A DNA stretch of 64,000 nucleotides from Bemisia tabaci. Lineage: Eukaryota > Arthropoda > Insecta > Hemiptera > Aleyrodidae. How positions within the stretch are numbered: the first letter of the stretch is position 1; every line of letters starts with the position of its first letter. The notes under the pieces are model-generated. The model had not been told where the DNA came from, made no database searches, and saw only the letters and a list, made by a program, of their open reading frames with translations. Positions 34,701 through 44,400 of this stretch are shown here, piece after piece. The stretch lies in the NCBI RefSeq assembly GCF_918797505.1, contig NC_092800.1, positions 6,820,001 to 6,884,000 of the forward strand. The letters are read 5' to 3'. Made by a program: the position numbers and the translations under genes.

Positions 34701-35355
34701 ACAGCGTCCGGCTTATTGCATCCTCCCCCGCTGAGGGCGTTCGCCCCGTTTACTAATTCTAAGGAAACCGTTTTCTTCTTTCGACACAACGTGTTTTCTT
34801 CTACCAAGCAAGCTGTTGGGTTAAAAGAAGGCAACAGCGTCTGGCTTATTGCATCCTCCCCCGCTGAGGGCGTTCGCCCCGTTTACTAATTTTGAGGAAA
34901 CCGGTTTCTTCTTTAAACGCAACGTGTTTCACTGTACCAAGCAAACAGTTGAATTGTAAAAAATCAACGGGCGTATTGCTAATTGCATCCGGTCGCCTCG
35001 AAAGGAGTTAGCCCCGTTTACTAATTTTGAGGAAACCGGTTTCTTCTTTCGACACAACGTATTTTCTTCTACCAAGCATGCTGTTGACTTAAAAAGAGGC
35101 AACGGCCGGACTCAGAAGGCGTTCACCCCGTTTACTAATTTTAAAGAAACTGGTTTCTTCATTCAAGCAAAAGTTGGCTTATTTTAAAACAACGTTTATT
35201 TTATTTAAGAAAACACGATTCGCTTGTCTCAAGCGAATCATGTTGTCTTACATGAAGAAAACCGTTGGTTTCTTCCAAGTCAAACCCGCTTTGACATAAG
35301 TAAAAAATCCAAGTAGACGCGTTTACTTAAATTCAGGAAATCTTTTTTTTCCGTG
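31746..35355. mobile_element. 3.6-kb noncoding family D element with subterminal repeats
   Basis: Left end CACTGAAAAAAATGTTTCCT, right end complementary to CACGGAAAAAAAAGATTTCC. The left ~550 bp and right ~860 bp are dense in GTTTAC / GTAAAC words, mostly in opposite orientations. The right arm holds six units beginning (C/G)GTTTACTA.TT near 34500, 34615, 34748, 34878, 35016 and 35129, spaced 113-138 bp, each followed by AAAC(T/C)GGTTTCTTCTT or a close form. The 2-kb centre is AT-rich, with a tRNA-like piece and only short ORFs (33618-33812, 33886-34122, both -) without domains. No transposase or polymerase motif was seen, so it must move in trans if at all. No target duplication was found. 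Confidence 0.65.
32425..32500 (-). repeat. tRNA-like sequence inside the 3.6-kb element
   Basis: The - strand has an A-box-like TGGCTAAGTAGGTAGG and a B-box-like GGTTCAAATCC 45-50 bases later. T-stem pairing is 4 of 5; acceptor and anticodon stems do not pair. Best read as a tRNA-derived remnant, not a functional gene. Confidence 0.45.
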
Positions 35356-35540
35356 TAGCATCACCTCCACTAACTAGGTGAACAATTGGATCAAACGGGT
35401 TTGGTAAACTTGTCGGAGTTCGTCAGAAATATCCTAATTTCGTTTCTCAGCTTTCTAACAAAATAAAATAAAATAAACTATTTTAAAATAACCGACTAGT
35501 CTTTCAGTAGCTCTTAAAAAGTACAACGGAGGTTCAACAT

Positions 35541-35704
35541 CAGTGGCGTGGCGTGAATGATCGATTATCGATATCTCGCCATTTGAAGCCATGGTAAAGA
35601 ATCGATTACTAAGGTGTTCGCTGCGAACACCCTGATAATCGATCTTTTTTCATAGGTTTAAATGGAGGATCAATCGATACATCGCAAAACACGCCACGCC
35701 ACTG
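35541..35704. mobile_element. Family B hAT-type MITE, copy 4 (cleanest full copy)
   Basis: 164 bp, CAGTGGCGTGGCGTGAATGA to CACGCCACGCCACTG, with exact 8-bp duplications TTCAACAT at 35533-35540 and 35705-35712. Contains TATCGATA and the palindrome AAGGTGTTCGCTGCGAACAC. Good reference copy. Confidence 0.95.
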
Positions 35705-35730
35705 TTCAACATACGCGCATATTGGTCATG

Positions 35731-35889
35731 AGTGCAGCGTGAATATCGACTATCGATATTTCGATATTTGAAGCTGTGGTGAAGAATCGATTATTAAGGT
35801 GTTCGTTGAAAAAACCCTAACAATCGATCCTTTCCGAAAGGTGGATTTGATAGATCAATTAATTCATCACAAAACATGACACGCCACTG
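35731..35889. mobile_element. Family B hAT-type MITE, copy 5, diverged
   Basis: Only 26 bp beyond copy 4. Left end eroded to AGTGCAGCGTGAATATCGAC; right end ACATGACACGCCACTG is recognisable. Keeps GAATCGATTATTAAGGTGTT. Confidence 0.75.
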
Positions 35890-36377
35890 CACAAGTGGTG
35901 TCAATTATCCGAAAAAAAGAGAACTGAAGTACTTGACCATTCATTCTGAAGTCCAAGAGTGCGTCAGGACAGTTTTCGACAGACTGAAGCGTGTGTCTCT
36001 CATCGCACCAGAAAGCGGTTCCTTGAATTCTTGTCTACTTCTTAAAAAGCCGATATTCGTTTACACCGTATAGTTCTATTAATGGATTCGATCAACTGAA
36101 CAAACCTAAAAATTCTAGAAAATTTTCGATTAGCTCTTCAGTCGAGATGAATTGAACACAAAAATAGCGCCTCGTAGCTTGGAACGGCCGGAGATATTTA
36201 TGCGTCATTCAGTTATTCGCCGAAGATCGCACTTCATTGAGCTTTCATTCTTCAAGTTGACATTAATTAGACGATCGTAAATATCACTTTAGATAACTCT
36301 TGTTTTCAAGCGGAGCCTGACAATTTACATAACCTTTCATAATGGGTGTATCTCCCAAGTGGTTTTAAGCCGGCTAC
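35890..36377. other. No gene seen
   Basis: No recognisable coding frame. ORF 35876-36073 begins in the MITE end and has no motif. Confidence 0.4.
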
Positions 36378-36530
36378 CTGTGGCGAAGCTTGAATGTTCG
36401 ATTATCGATATTTCTCCATTTGAAGTTATGGTAAAAGATCGATTATTAAGGTGTTCGTTACGAATACGAATCGACCCTTTTCCATAAGTTTCGATCAATC
36501 GACATATTGCAAAGCAAGCCACGCCATTTG
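36378..36530. mobile_element. Family B hAT-type MITE, copy 6, diverged
   Basis: Left CTGTGGCGAAGCTTGAATGT, internal TATCGATA, right AGCAAGCCACGCCATTTG. CCGGCTACC is found just left (from 36370) and again ~7 bp right of the end, a possible displaced duplication. Confidence 0.75.
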
Positions 36531-37151
36531 CCATTACCGGCTACCTGGCTTTTTAAAATTCAGTATTTATGTTAGGTATTACTAAGCATAAAACGATTGG
36601 GGTACAAGGGAGTAATATTGTGGTCAAAACATCTATTCTACCAATTAGCATAGGAATTAAATATATTAGCTTTTAAAATATTAATATCTTTACTTTTAAG
36701 GAATAATCCGTTTCGTTTAAACAGACTTAAAAATACTAATTGCTTAATCCTCCATCGTACATTCAACTTTACTATTGAGTGTCCATAATTTAATCGTTTT
36801 TGCACTTTTTGAAATGTCATCTCAATGCAGAGACAACTACCAATTACATCAGTTTCGTATACTCCACCACTTTATACTTAATTTCTGGAATTTCCACGGC
36901 GAGCTCCTATGTATGTCAATATTTACTCTTCAGTGGGTCTGTTGCACACAAGAGATACGGCCAACTGAACACAAATTTCAAGAGAAGATTCGTTTGAAAA
37001 TCACGTCAGGCTCACCAAAAAAGTCTGGAATCCACTCCTTAGCGCGCAATCTGCTCAGTTTGTAAAACGCTTCTTCAAATTTACCGCGTATGCGAACAGT
37101 TTTTCTTGGTGGCCGGTGGTCAGGTTTGCTCGGAGAAAGACGTAACCTGAA
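36531..37151. other. No gene seen
   Basis: AT-rich sequence; ORFs on both strands show no motif. Confidence 0.4.
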
Positions 37152-37291
37152 TGGACTGCATTTCGCAATTTGGAACTATAAATTTTGGCTCTTCTGGAAA
37201 GACACTTATGCGCATAGGAAAACTAATGGCACATACGTTGTTTTTACACAGGGCTAGAATTTATAGTTGCAAATTGCAAAATGTAGTCCAA
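37152..37291. mobile_element. Family C fold-back, copy 3
   Basis: Left TGGACTGCATTTCGCAATTT, right AAATTGCAAAATGTAGTCCA. The centre GCGCATAGGAAAACTAATGG keeps family order. Confidence 0.85.
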
Positions 37292-40047
37292 ATAATCAAA
37301 CAATCTCGCAAGCTGTCATAAACTCACCCTGCGCAAGATCTCAATTGATTCAAAGAATTAATTTTTGCAAAGAAAAAGGGAAAAACACTTAAAAACAATT
37401 GAAATCGAAGAATAGAAAAAGTTAGTGAAATCGTTAGTTTACTCGGGTCAGGTTTTTTTTACACTTCTGCCTGTGCAAACCTGATCCGCGGTGACTGAGA
37501 AAACTGCCCGCAGACGCGGGAAATTTGAAAACGCGTGTTACAAACTACGCAGATTGCGCACTAAGGAATGGATTTCAGACTTTTTGACGTGCCCAATGTA
37601 ATTTTCGTGCGATTTAACTTGCAAAAAGAATATATTTGGATCGAATTGATCGGAGAGGAAGCAACCCACATTTTCGAAAAAATTGAGTTAAGATTGTTTT
37701 TGAGTTCCACTAGTCGTATGTTTTCTCCTTTCCAAAACTCACAGTCGAAAAAAAAAATTTCTGTGAAAAGAGGGGCTAAAGTTAATTTTTTACCATATTG
37801 TAGCATACTGCACAATTTTTTTAACACCTTATCGCCACTACGAGCACTTTTTTCTATACAAATTAAAAATTTAAGTATAATCATTTTTTTAAAAATTTTA
37901 ATTTGTGTGGGTAAAAGTGTTAATTCTTTACATTGAGTCTTATGGATGAGTGCGACATCAAAGCTCTTTTTCTCAGTTTCAACTTTATGTGGGTTGGTTC
38001 CTTTCTGACAAACTCGGTTCATTTACTTGGCTGTATCTCTTGCATGCAACAGAACCATATGTGAAAAAAGATGGAGAATCTTGCTGATAAATTGTATTAA
38101 ATGAATTCATTCTAAGTCAAATTATACAATTTTTTATTTAATGATAGTAATCATTACCTCTTTTCTCTCATAATATCGAACGGGAATAATATGAATGTAT
38201 TCTGCAGATCCCTCTCCATCAGCGAAGAACATGAGTGAAACTACTGAACTGTGGGCGGTGCCTTGGAAGATTTACTTGAATTTCTAGAAATGTTCGATGC
38301 TTTCCCAAGAAGAGTGAGGGAGAGATGGCAGGAGAGAAAGAGGCGCAGATACTTGATAAAATAACGTCTGAAAATCGACCAATCAAAAGTCTTAGAGCAG
38401 ACTTCAGAGGAGTTGAGAGTCGCTTATGAGAATATTTTCGTACTCTCGTGTGGTTGCAGGATTGTTTCTCTTCGTTCATTTGATACTGTGATTGTTTTTC
38501 ATTTTAAGTGCCGTGTACTCATTTACTCAAGCCTTTTGCCAAAAAAGACTTGTTTAAATTTTTATATGTTCCCTGTGGTAGTTTTTTCATAGATTTAGTA
38601 ATGACTATACTCGTAATTTTTGTGTCATCGATACGTTACTGTTTTGTACGCGCCTGAGTCAAAAATAGTGTGTTCATTATGCCGATTTAAATAAATTTCC
38701 AAGAAGCATCTACATTAAATCGGTGAAAAAGGTTTTTTTTTTTCATTTAGATCATGAAGTTTCAAAGGGTAGCTGTGCCATATTTAAATAACTGTCAATT
38801 ATGAAGATGTTTCGCGGAGGGTATTTTTTCTTCTCTTCATTTTTTTTTTCTTTTGCGAGTTTTAATTACCTATGACCCTCGTTTTTCTTGTTAGAGTTTT
38901 AATAAAACTTGAGCACTACTAAACAATACGACTCTAGTGAAGAGATAGCGGAAAACTAGGGGCCTTCAGGTGATAATTTATCATTGGATCTCTTCACCAT
39001 TCACCTATCTTCGGAAAATATTATTCGTAAGTGTAATTAGTTTTAAATTTTATTATATTTTTCAGTTCTGTGTGCAATGCGCACCATGTAAGCATGAATG
39101 ATTGACGTTCTCAATCTTGCTATAAAATCGTTAAGTACATTTTTACATATAACGCATATAATTACATATAATTTTTACATACATTATGAGCTCTCTCTTT
39201 TAGCAACAATATGTTAGCTTATTGTATTTTAAGCTGCAAGCTATCTGGAATTTTCTCACCCTTGAGGTAAAAGAAATTGATATTTAGTCCAATGTAATAA
39301 ATCTCTATATGGCGTAAGAATTTAATCAACTTACTTCACAGATGCTGATGTGCTCTCATTAAAATTTCATCAAAAGCTCCGTGGAGAAATTTAAACGTAA
39401 ATCGGGTAATCATTGGGTAAACAAAAATTAGTGCGCCCTAAAATTGAGGGATTTCCTCACATGTATTGTGTATATCAAAATGAGACAGGACATTTTTCTT
39501 CCAAAGGATAATTTAATCCCAAACTCCTATTTTTTGCGGATATGTTCCCTTGCTACAGACCATCAAAAAGCGACGAAACGCTCCGTTCCGTTTCGTTTCA
39601 GTCTTGGCCTGAAGTTTGAAATAAATGCCGGTTTTCTGAATTTTTGATTCTTATTGGTCCAATCGCTCCCGGCCAGACAAATGCAAAGAGTCTATTGGAC
39701 AAATGAGAGTCGGGTATGAAAATCTTTTCATTTTTTGATCGTTCTTTTGCCGAAGCGGGCCAAAGAGCGCGCAAAGCGCCCTTTGGGGTTGGGCCGCGTA
39801 GCGGCCAGGGGGCATAGTCCCCTAGTATTTGTCTAATATTCGATGAATGTTTTGATAGAGTATTTTAGAATTCTGCCTTTCCGATCAATTCTTCTCACCA
39901 TCTCCCCGGTTATCCGCAATTTATAATTTTCTGCGGTAGCTCTCAATCATCACAGCTTCTCGAGACTTCCTGCATTATAAACCCTAAAGTCTAAAAACTC
40001 GAAAAATGGGCATTAGCGGTTTCCGCACTTTAGGTTTTAAGACTTTT

Positions 40048-40078
<31 letters not shown>

Positions 40079-40655
40079 CGTGCGTCATGCTCAGAGCTCC
40101 CACTATTTTTAAGCACAATTTTAATCAGGTTTAAGAATATTTCGTGTCATTGAAGAGAAATAATAGAGCGATGCAGCGCTCTTATTTGAACGACAGTATG
40201 TGCAGAAAGCAACAATTGATGGCCTCCCACGGGGAACTAAGTTCTGAGTTGAGGACCGGTGAGTCAACACTCATGAATTCGAGATTATCTCCGTACTTAC
40301 CTTAACAATACTTGACACGTCTCATCTCTTCTGAAGTACATCCGACTTCAGATACTTAACATGAGATGCGGTGACCCATCGCGGCACCGGGGTTCATTTG
40401 CCATTATCATTAGTTTAGACCTCTTAACTTAGGACTCCTCCATGTGACTAACGATGGTACTTATTTACGCTGAGCGCAAATAGAAAATCATGCCCCCCCC
40501 CCCCCCCAAGCGCTTGCCCGTAAGAAGTCTCAGCCTCAACGGTTTTTTTATTACTTAATTGCACATTAAATTGCCTATTTTGGGCCGTTCTAAATCATCT
40601 GAAATAGCGAACATCAGAGATGACTCTTTTTTCTGAAAATTCGGTACCCACTTTT
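37292..40655. other. 3.3 kb without a recognisable gene; family K hairpins and homopolymer tracts
   Basis: AT-rich. The oppositely oriented ORFs at 37561-38022 show no domain. A24 lies at 40055-40078 and C15 at 40493-40507. The family K patch at 39755-39830 is listed separately. No splice-flanked frame was convincing. Confidence 0.4.
39755..39830. repeat. Family K GC hairpin series, best copy
   Basis: Three short hairpins in a row: GCGCGCAAAGCGC, then GGGCCGCGTAGCGGCC, then GGGGGCATAGTCCCC, in otherwise AT-rich DNA. Related patches at 5510-5572 and 51465-51530 keep the order. Confidence 0.6.
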
Positions 40656-40727
40656 GATGAGAGAAAATAGGTTTACTCGTGGAATTTTGACGAGAGAGAA
40701 TGGGTTTACTCGTGGAATTTTGATGAG
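40656..40727 (+). repeat. Short tandem repeat, ~33-bp unit
   Basis: Two full units and part of a third of TGATGAGAGAAAATAGGTTT then ACTCGTGGAATTT, separated by minor substitutions. Confidence 0.7.
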
Positions 40728-41170
40728 AAAGCGTGCGGCCAGCAGAATTTTATGCATGAATATGGGGGGAAACAATTTCATGCACAACTTTTTGAATGAA
40801 CTACACGGTTTTCATTCGTTCATTTTTAATAACATAATACTGCATAGAAACTATGAAAGCTTATATTTTTTGAAGAATGAAACAGAAAAGTTTAAGAGTG
40901 GTTTCATTGGTTTTTTCGTGAAATTTCCTTTCGTAAACACCCCTTGAAATTGAGATGGTCAAACATCAAAATTTGAAATTTAAGCGAAAAATGTCATTTT
41001 CGACATCTTCTATTAGCTCACTCCACTATGGGACGTGAAAGGTGGATAAGTGAGGGAAAAAGTCATTTTTGGGTAAACCATTTATATTTGTCCCTTACTC
41101 ACGTTCAAAGATACTTATTCCTTCATTGACATCTAGTTTCCTCAAAAATACATAAATAACTTCTATCTCT
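40728..41170. promoter_or_regulatory. Upstream flank of the glycosyltransferase gene
   Basis: No TATA box or other core promoter motif stands out. A TAA stop in frame with the proposed ATG lies 15 bases before it, so the ORF does not extend upstream. The transcription start and any noncoding exon cannot be placed. Confidence 0.3.
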
Positions 41171-41402
41171 ATGTACCGCAAACAGATGCTCCTGCAGATT
41201 CGGCCAAAACCCTGCAGAGGGCAGCAAACATGGACCTTGCTGCTATTTGTAGGGATGCTACTACTTACTATCTTCCTCCTGTTCAGCACGAAGCCGCAGA
41301 GAACATCTTCAAATTTGATGAAATTGTTCGAGAACCACAACCAACCCGTCGAGGACCTGGACCATGCCATGAATCCCTTCGCAGGAATAAACAACGAGAC
41401 AG
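41171..41402 (+). CDS. Glycosyltransferase exon 1 (membrane anchor)
   Basis: Codes residues 1-77 plus the first base of codon 78. ATG at 41171 follows an in-frame TAA. WTLLLFVGMLLLTIFLLF is the anchor, with basic residues only on its N-terminal side, giving an N-in, lumen-facing enzyme. The donor is ACAG|GTGCTG, usable but not strong. The exon is tied to exon 2 by matching phase and by supplying the anchor the family needs. An alternative or additional 5' exon cannot be excluded. Confidence 0.7.
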
Positions 41403-44400
41403 GTGCTGTTCTTTGATACTTTAAACTGTGACTAATAATACAAAACTTCGATCCCAATACAAAAAGATCCATTATCTTCACCCAATCCCTCATCTCTATC
41501 ACTCATATACTCGATACTATAGAAATAAGTAATTAGACTGTTATTACTTTTGTACTCCTTTATTCATGAGTTGAAATCCATAATATCCATAAAACCTGTA
41601 TGAAATTACAAAGACACTGCGGCCTATGAAAAGAACCCTTTGCATGGCCCGCAAGACAGCGTTTTGATTCACCGAATTTTCTCCCAGTTGACTAGAATAA
41701 AAAAAGGAGGAAAAAAATCTCATTCATGAGTTAAAATCCATAATATATCCATAAAACCTGTATGAAATTACAAAGACACTGCGGCCTATGAAAAGAACCC
41801 TTTGCATGACCTACAAGACAGCGTTTTAATTCACCAAATTTTCTACCAGTTGACTAGAAAAAAAAAGAAAAGAAAAAACATCTCATTCCGTGCAGGAGCT
41901 AAAATCCCATAATGACGAAGTATATCCATAAAAACCCCACATGAAATCACGAAGACAGTGCGACTGATGAAAAGAGCCCTTGCATGGCGTACAAGACAGC
42001 GTTTGATTCACCGAATTTTCTCCCAGTTGACTAGAATAAAAAAGGAGGAAAAAACATCTCATTCATGAGTTAAAATCCATAATATATCCATAAAACCTGT
42101 ATGAAATCACGAAGACAGTGCGACTGATGAAAAGAGCCCTTTGCATGGCGTACAAGACAGCGTTTTGATTCACCGAATTTTCTCCCAGTTGACTAGAAAA
42201 AAAAGGAAAGAAAAAACATCTCATTCATGAGCTAAAATCCATAATATATCCATAAAACCTGCATGAAATCACGAAGGACAGTGCGACTGATGAAAAGAGC
42301 CCTTTGCATGGCGTACAAGACAGCGTTTTGATTCACCGAATTTTCTCCCAGTTGACTAGAATAAAAAAGGAGAAAAAAAACATCTCATTCATGAGCTAAA
42401 ATCCATAATATATCCATAAAACCTGCATGAAATCACGAAGACAGTGCGACTGATGAAAAGAGCCCTTTGCATGACAGCAAGACAGCGTTTTGATTCACCG
42501 AATTTTCTCCCAGTTGACTAGAAAAAAAAGGAGAAAAAAATCTCATCGTCCTTGGGCAGATCTAGATTTGCCCGCTCCACCTCCACAACGCCTCATTTTC
42601 CATTCCTCGTATTATATTCCTTGTTCCTAATCATCGCCAATCTCATTCAACAGGCGCCGACCACCCGATCGTCCCAAACATCGTCCACTTCATCCTCTTC
42701 GAGGACCCCCAGATGAGCTTCATGCACTTCGTCTGTGTCCTGGCCGCGCTCCGCAACCAGCGCCCCGACCGCATCTACTTCCACACGAACGTGGCGCCCT
42801 CTGGCAACTACTGGGAGCGGCTCCTCAAGCTCGGGCCCTTCACCGAGCGGCTCGTCCTGCGGCACATGGAGATGCCGACCGAGATCTTCCACCAGAGGAT
42901 CCGGCCGCGCTGGCGTGTCTTCCACGGCGGCGACATCGCCCGGATCCGCGTGCTCATGCAGTACGGTGGCATCTTCCTCGATAACGACTCCTATGTCGTC
43001 AGGAGCCTCGATTTCTTCCGCAGGTTCGAGATGACTCTCGGCTGGGACGAGAATCAGTTCCTTGGTTAGTATTCTATGGTTTTATAGTTTTTTTCCCTCT
43101 TGAATAGTCTTAGAATGTAAGGATTCGACTGCCCCCAAGTCAACAACTTGTAAAGGACTTTGCAATTTTTTTGGTCAACAAAAGGTGTATTTTTACTTTC
43201 TCGCTCCCATAGGGTAGAGAGGAAGTATTGTCATCCTCCAAGAAAAAAAAAAAAAAAAGTTGAAATTTCATCATTTCTAGACGTTTTAAGGTCCCAGGAG
43301 TAAAAATAACCATACTTGGAAAAATGTGTGTCCGTCCGCCCGACGTCCCCCAAATCTGTCTACAGCGATATCTCAGAATCTATCTGTTCGATTTCATTCA
43401 AAATTTTTTGAACCTGCAACTAACATAGGCACAGCTCGGAAAATTGGAAGGCGTGGTATTACAAAGAAAAAACTATTTGACACTGAGAAGAAGAGGCCGT
43501 TGTTTTTTGCGATTCAGGAGCCTCGATTTCTTCCGAAGGTTCGAAATGACTATCGGCTGGGACAAGAATCAGTTCCTTGGTTAGTGTTCTATGATTTTAA
43601 AGTATTTTTCCTTCGTTAGTCTTAGAATGTAGGGATTCGACTGATTCGCAGTCAACAACGTGTAAAGTACCCTGCAATTTTTTTTGGTCAACAAAAGGTG
43701 TATTTTTTTGAAACTGCAACTAACAGAGGCACAGCTCGGAAAATTGGAAGGCGTAGTATTACAAAGAAAAAACTATTTGACACTGAGAAGGAGAAGCCGT
43801 TGTCTTCGCGAATGGAAAGGCCGTAACTACTCAGTGTCGGGACGTCAAACCTGAAGTATGGTCAACCAATCAGAGCCGCCGTCGATCGGCCGAAGTTGCG
43901 TGAGCGGCGCGTTTGAATCTCAGTGGAAACGATTTTCGGTTTCTAGTAGTGCTTAACTTTTATTTCCGGACTTGCTTTCTCGACATACTTTCTCGTGACA
44001 GGCCGGTTATTACATCACATATTAATAAAAAGGCAAGTTCACAATGTATCATCTAACGTGCCTGGTTTACGTCATCTTCACTCGTAATACGAGGAATGGA
44101 TATCCCTCAGGGAGCCCTCTTCCTTAACAATACAGGACTAGTTGTAGAGCTTGAAGCCTTCTTAGTGCACTACGACAAAGTAAAATACCTCTCTGTAGGA
44201 GTCAAAATTGGGTTCCACACAGTAAAAACCAACAACATAAAACAATGCTCAGCTAATTCTAGCTTATCAGAGTTACTGAGATTGAAGTAATCTCTTTTCT
44301 AAACACCATACCGACACATTTTAACAGAGTCTCACAGGGGTATTGCGAAGATGGTTTACTGGATTCTTACTTGGAGGGTAGTAGAGGGAAGAGATCGGTG

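Noticed and set aside
31746..35355. Polinton/Maverick or a complete autonomous transposon
   Set aside because: No integrase, polymerase B, transposase or capsid-like frame; only short random ORFs.
37561..38022. 153-residue - strand and 122-residue + strand ORFs
   Set aside because: Low-complexity composition, mutual overlap and no recognisable domain.
41561..42546. CRISPR-like array
   Set aside because: Repeats of ~160 bp without unique spacers, inside an intron of a eukaryotic gene; a minisatellite.
42735..43034. Second + frame in exon 2 rich in S, R and T
   Set aside because: A shadow of the GC-rich glycosyltransferase exon.
43500..43580. Duplicated exon 2 end as a functional alternative exon
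   Set aside because: Joined in phase from exon 2 it reaches TGA after ten codons; joined elsewhere it loses the conserved frame. Kept only as a pseudo-exon.
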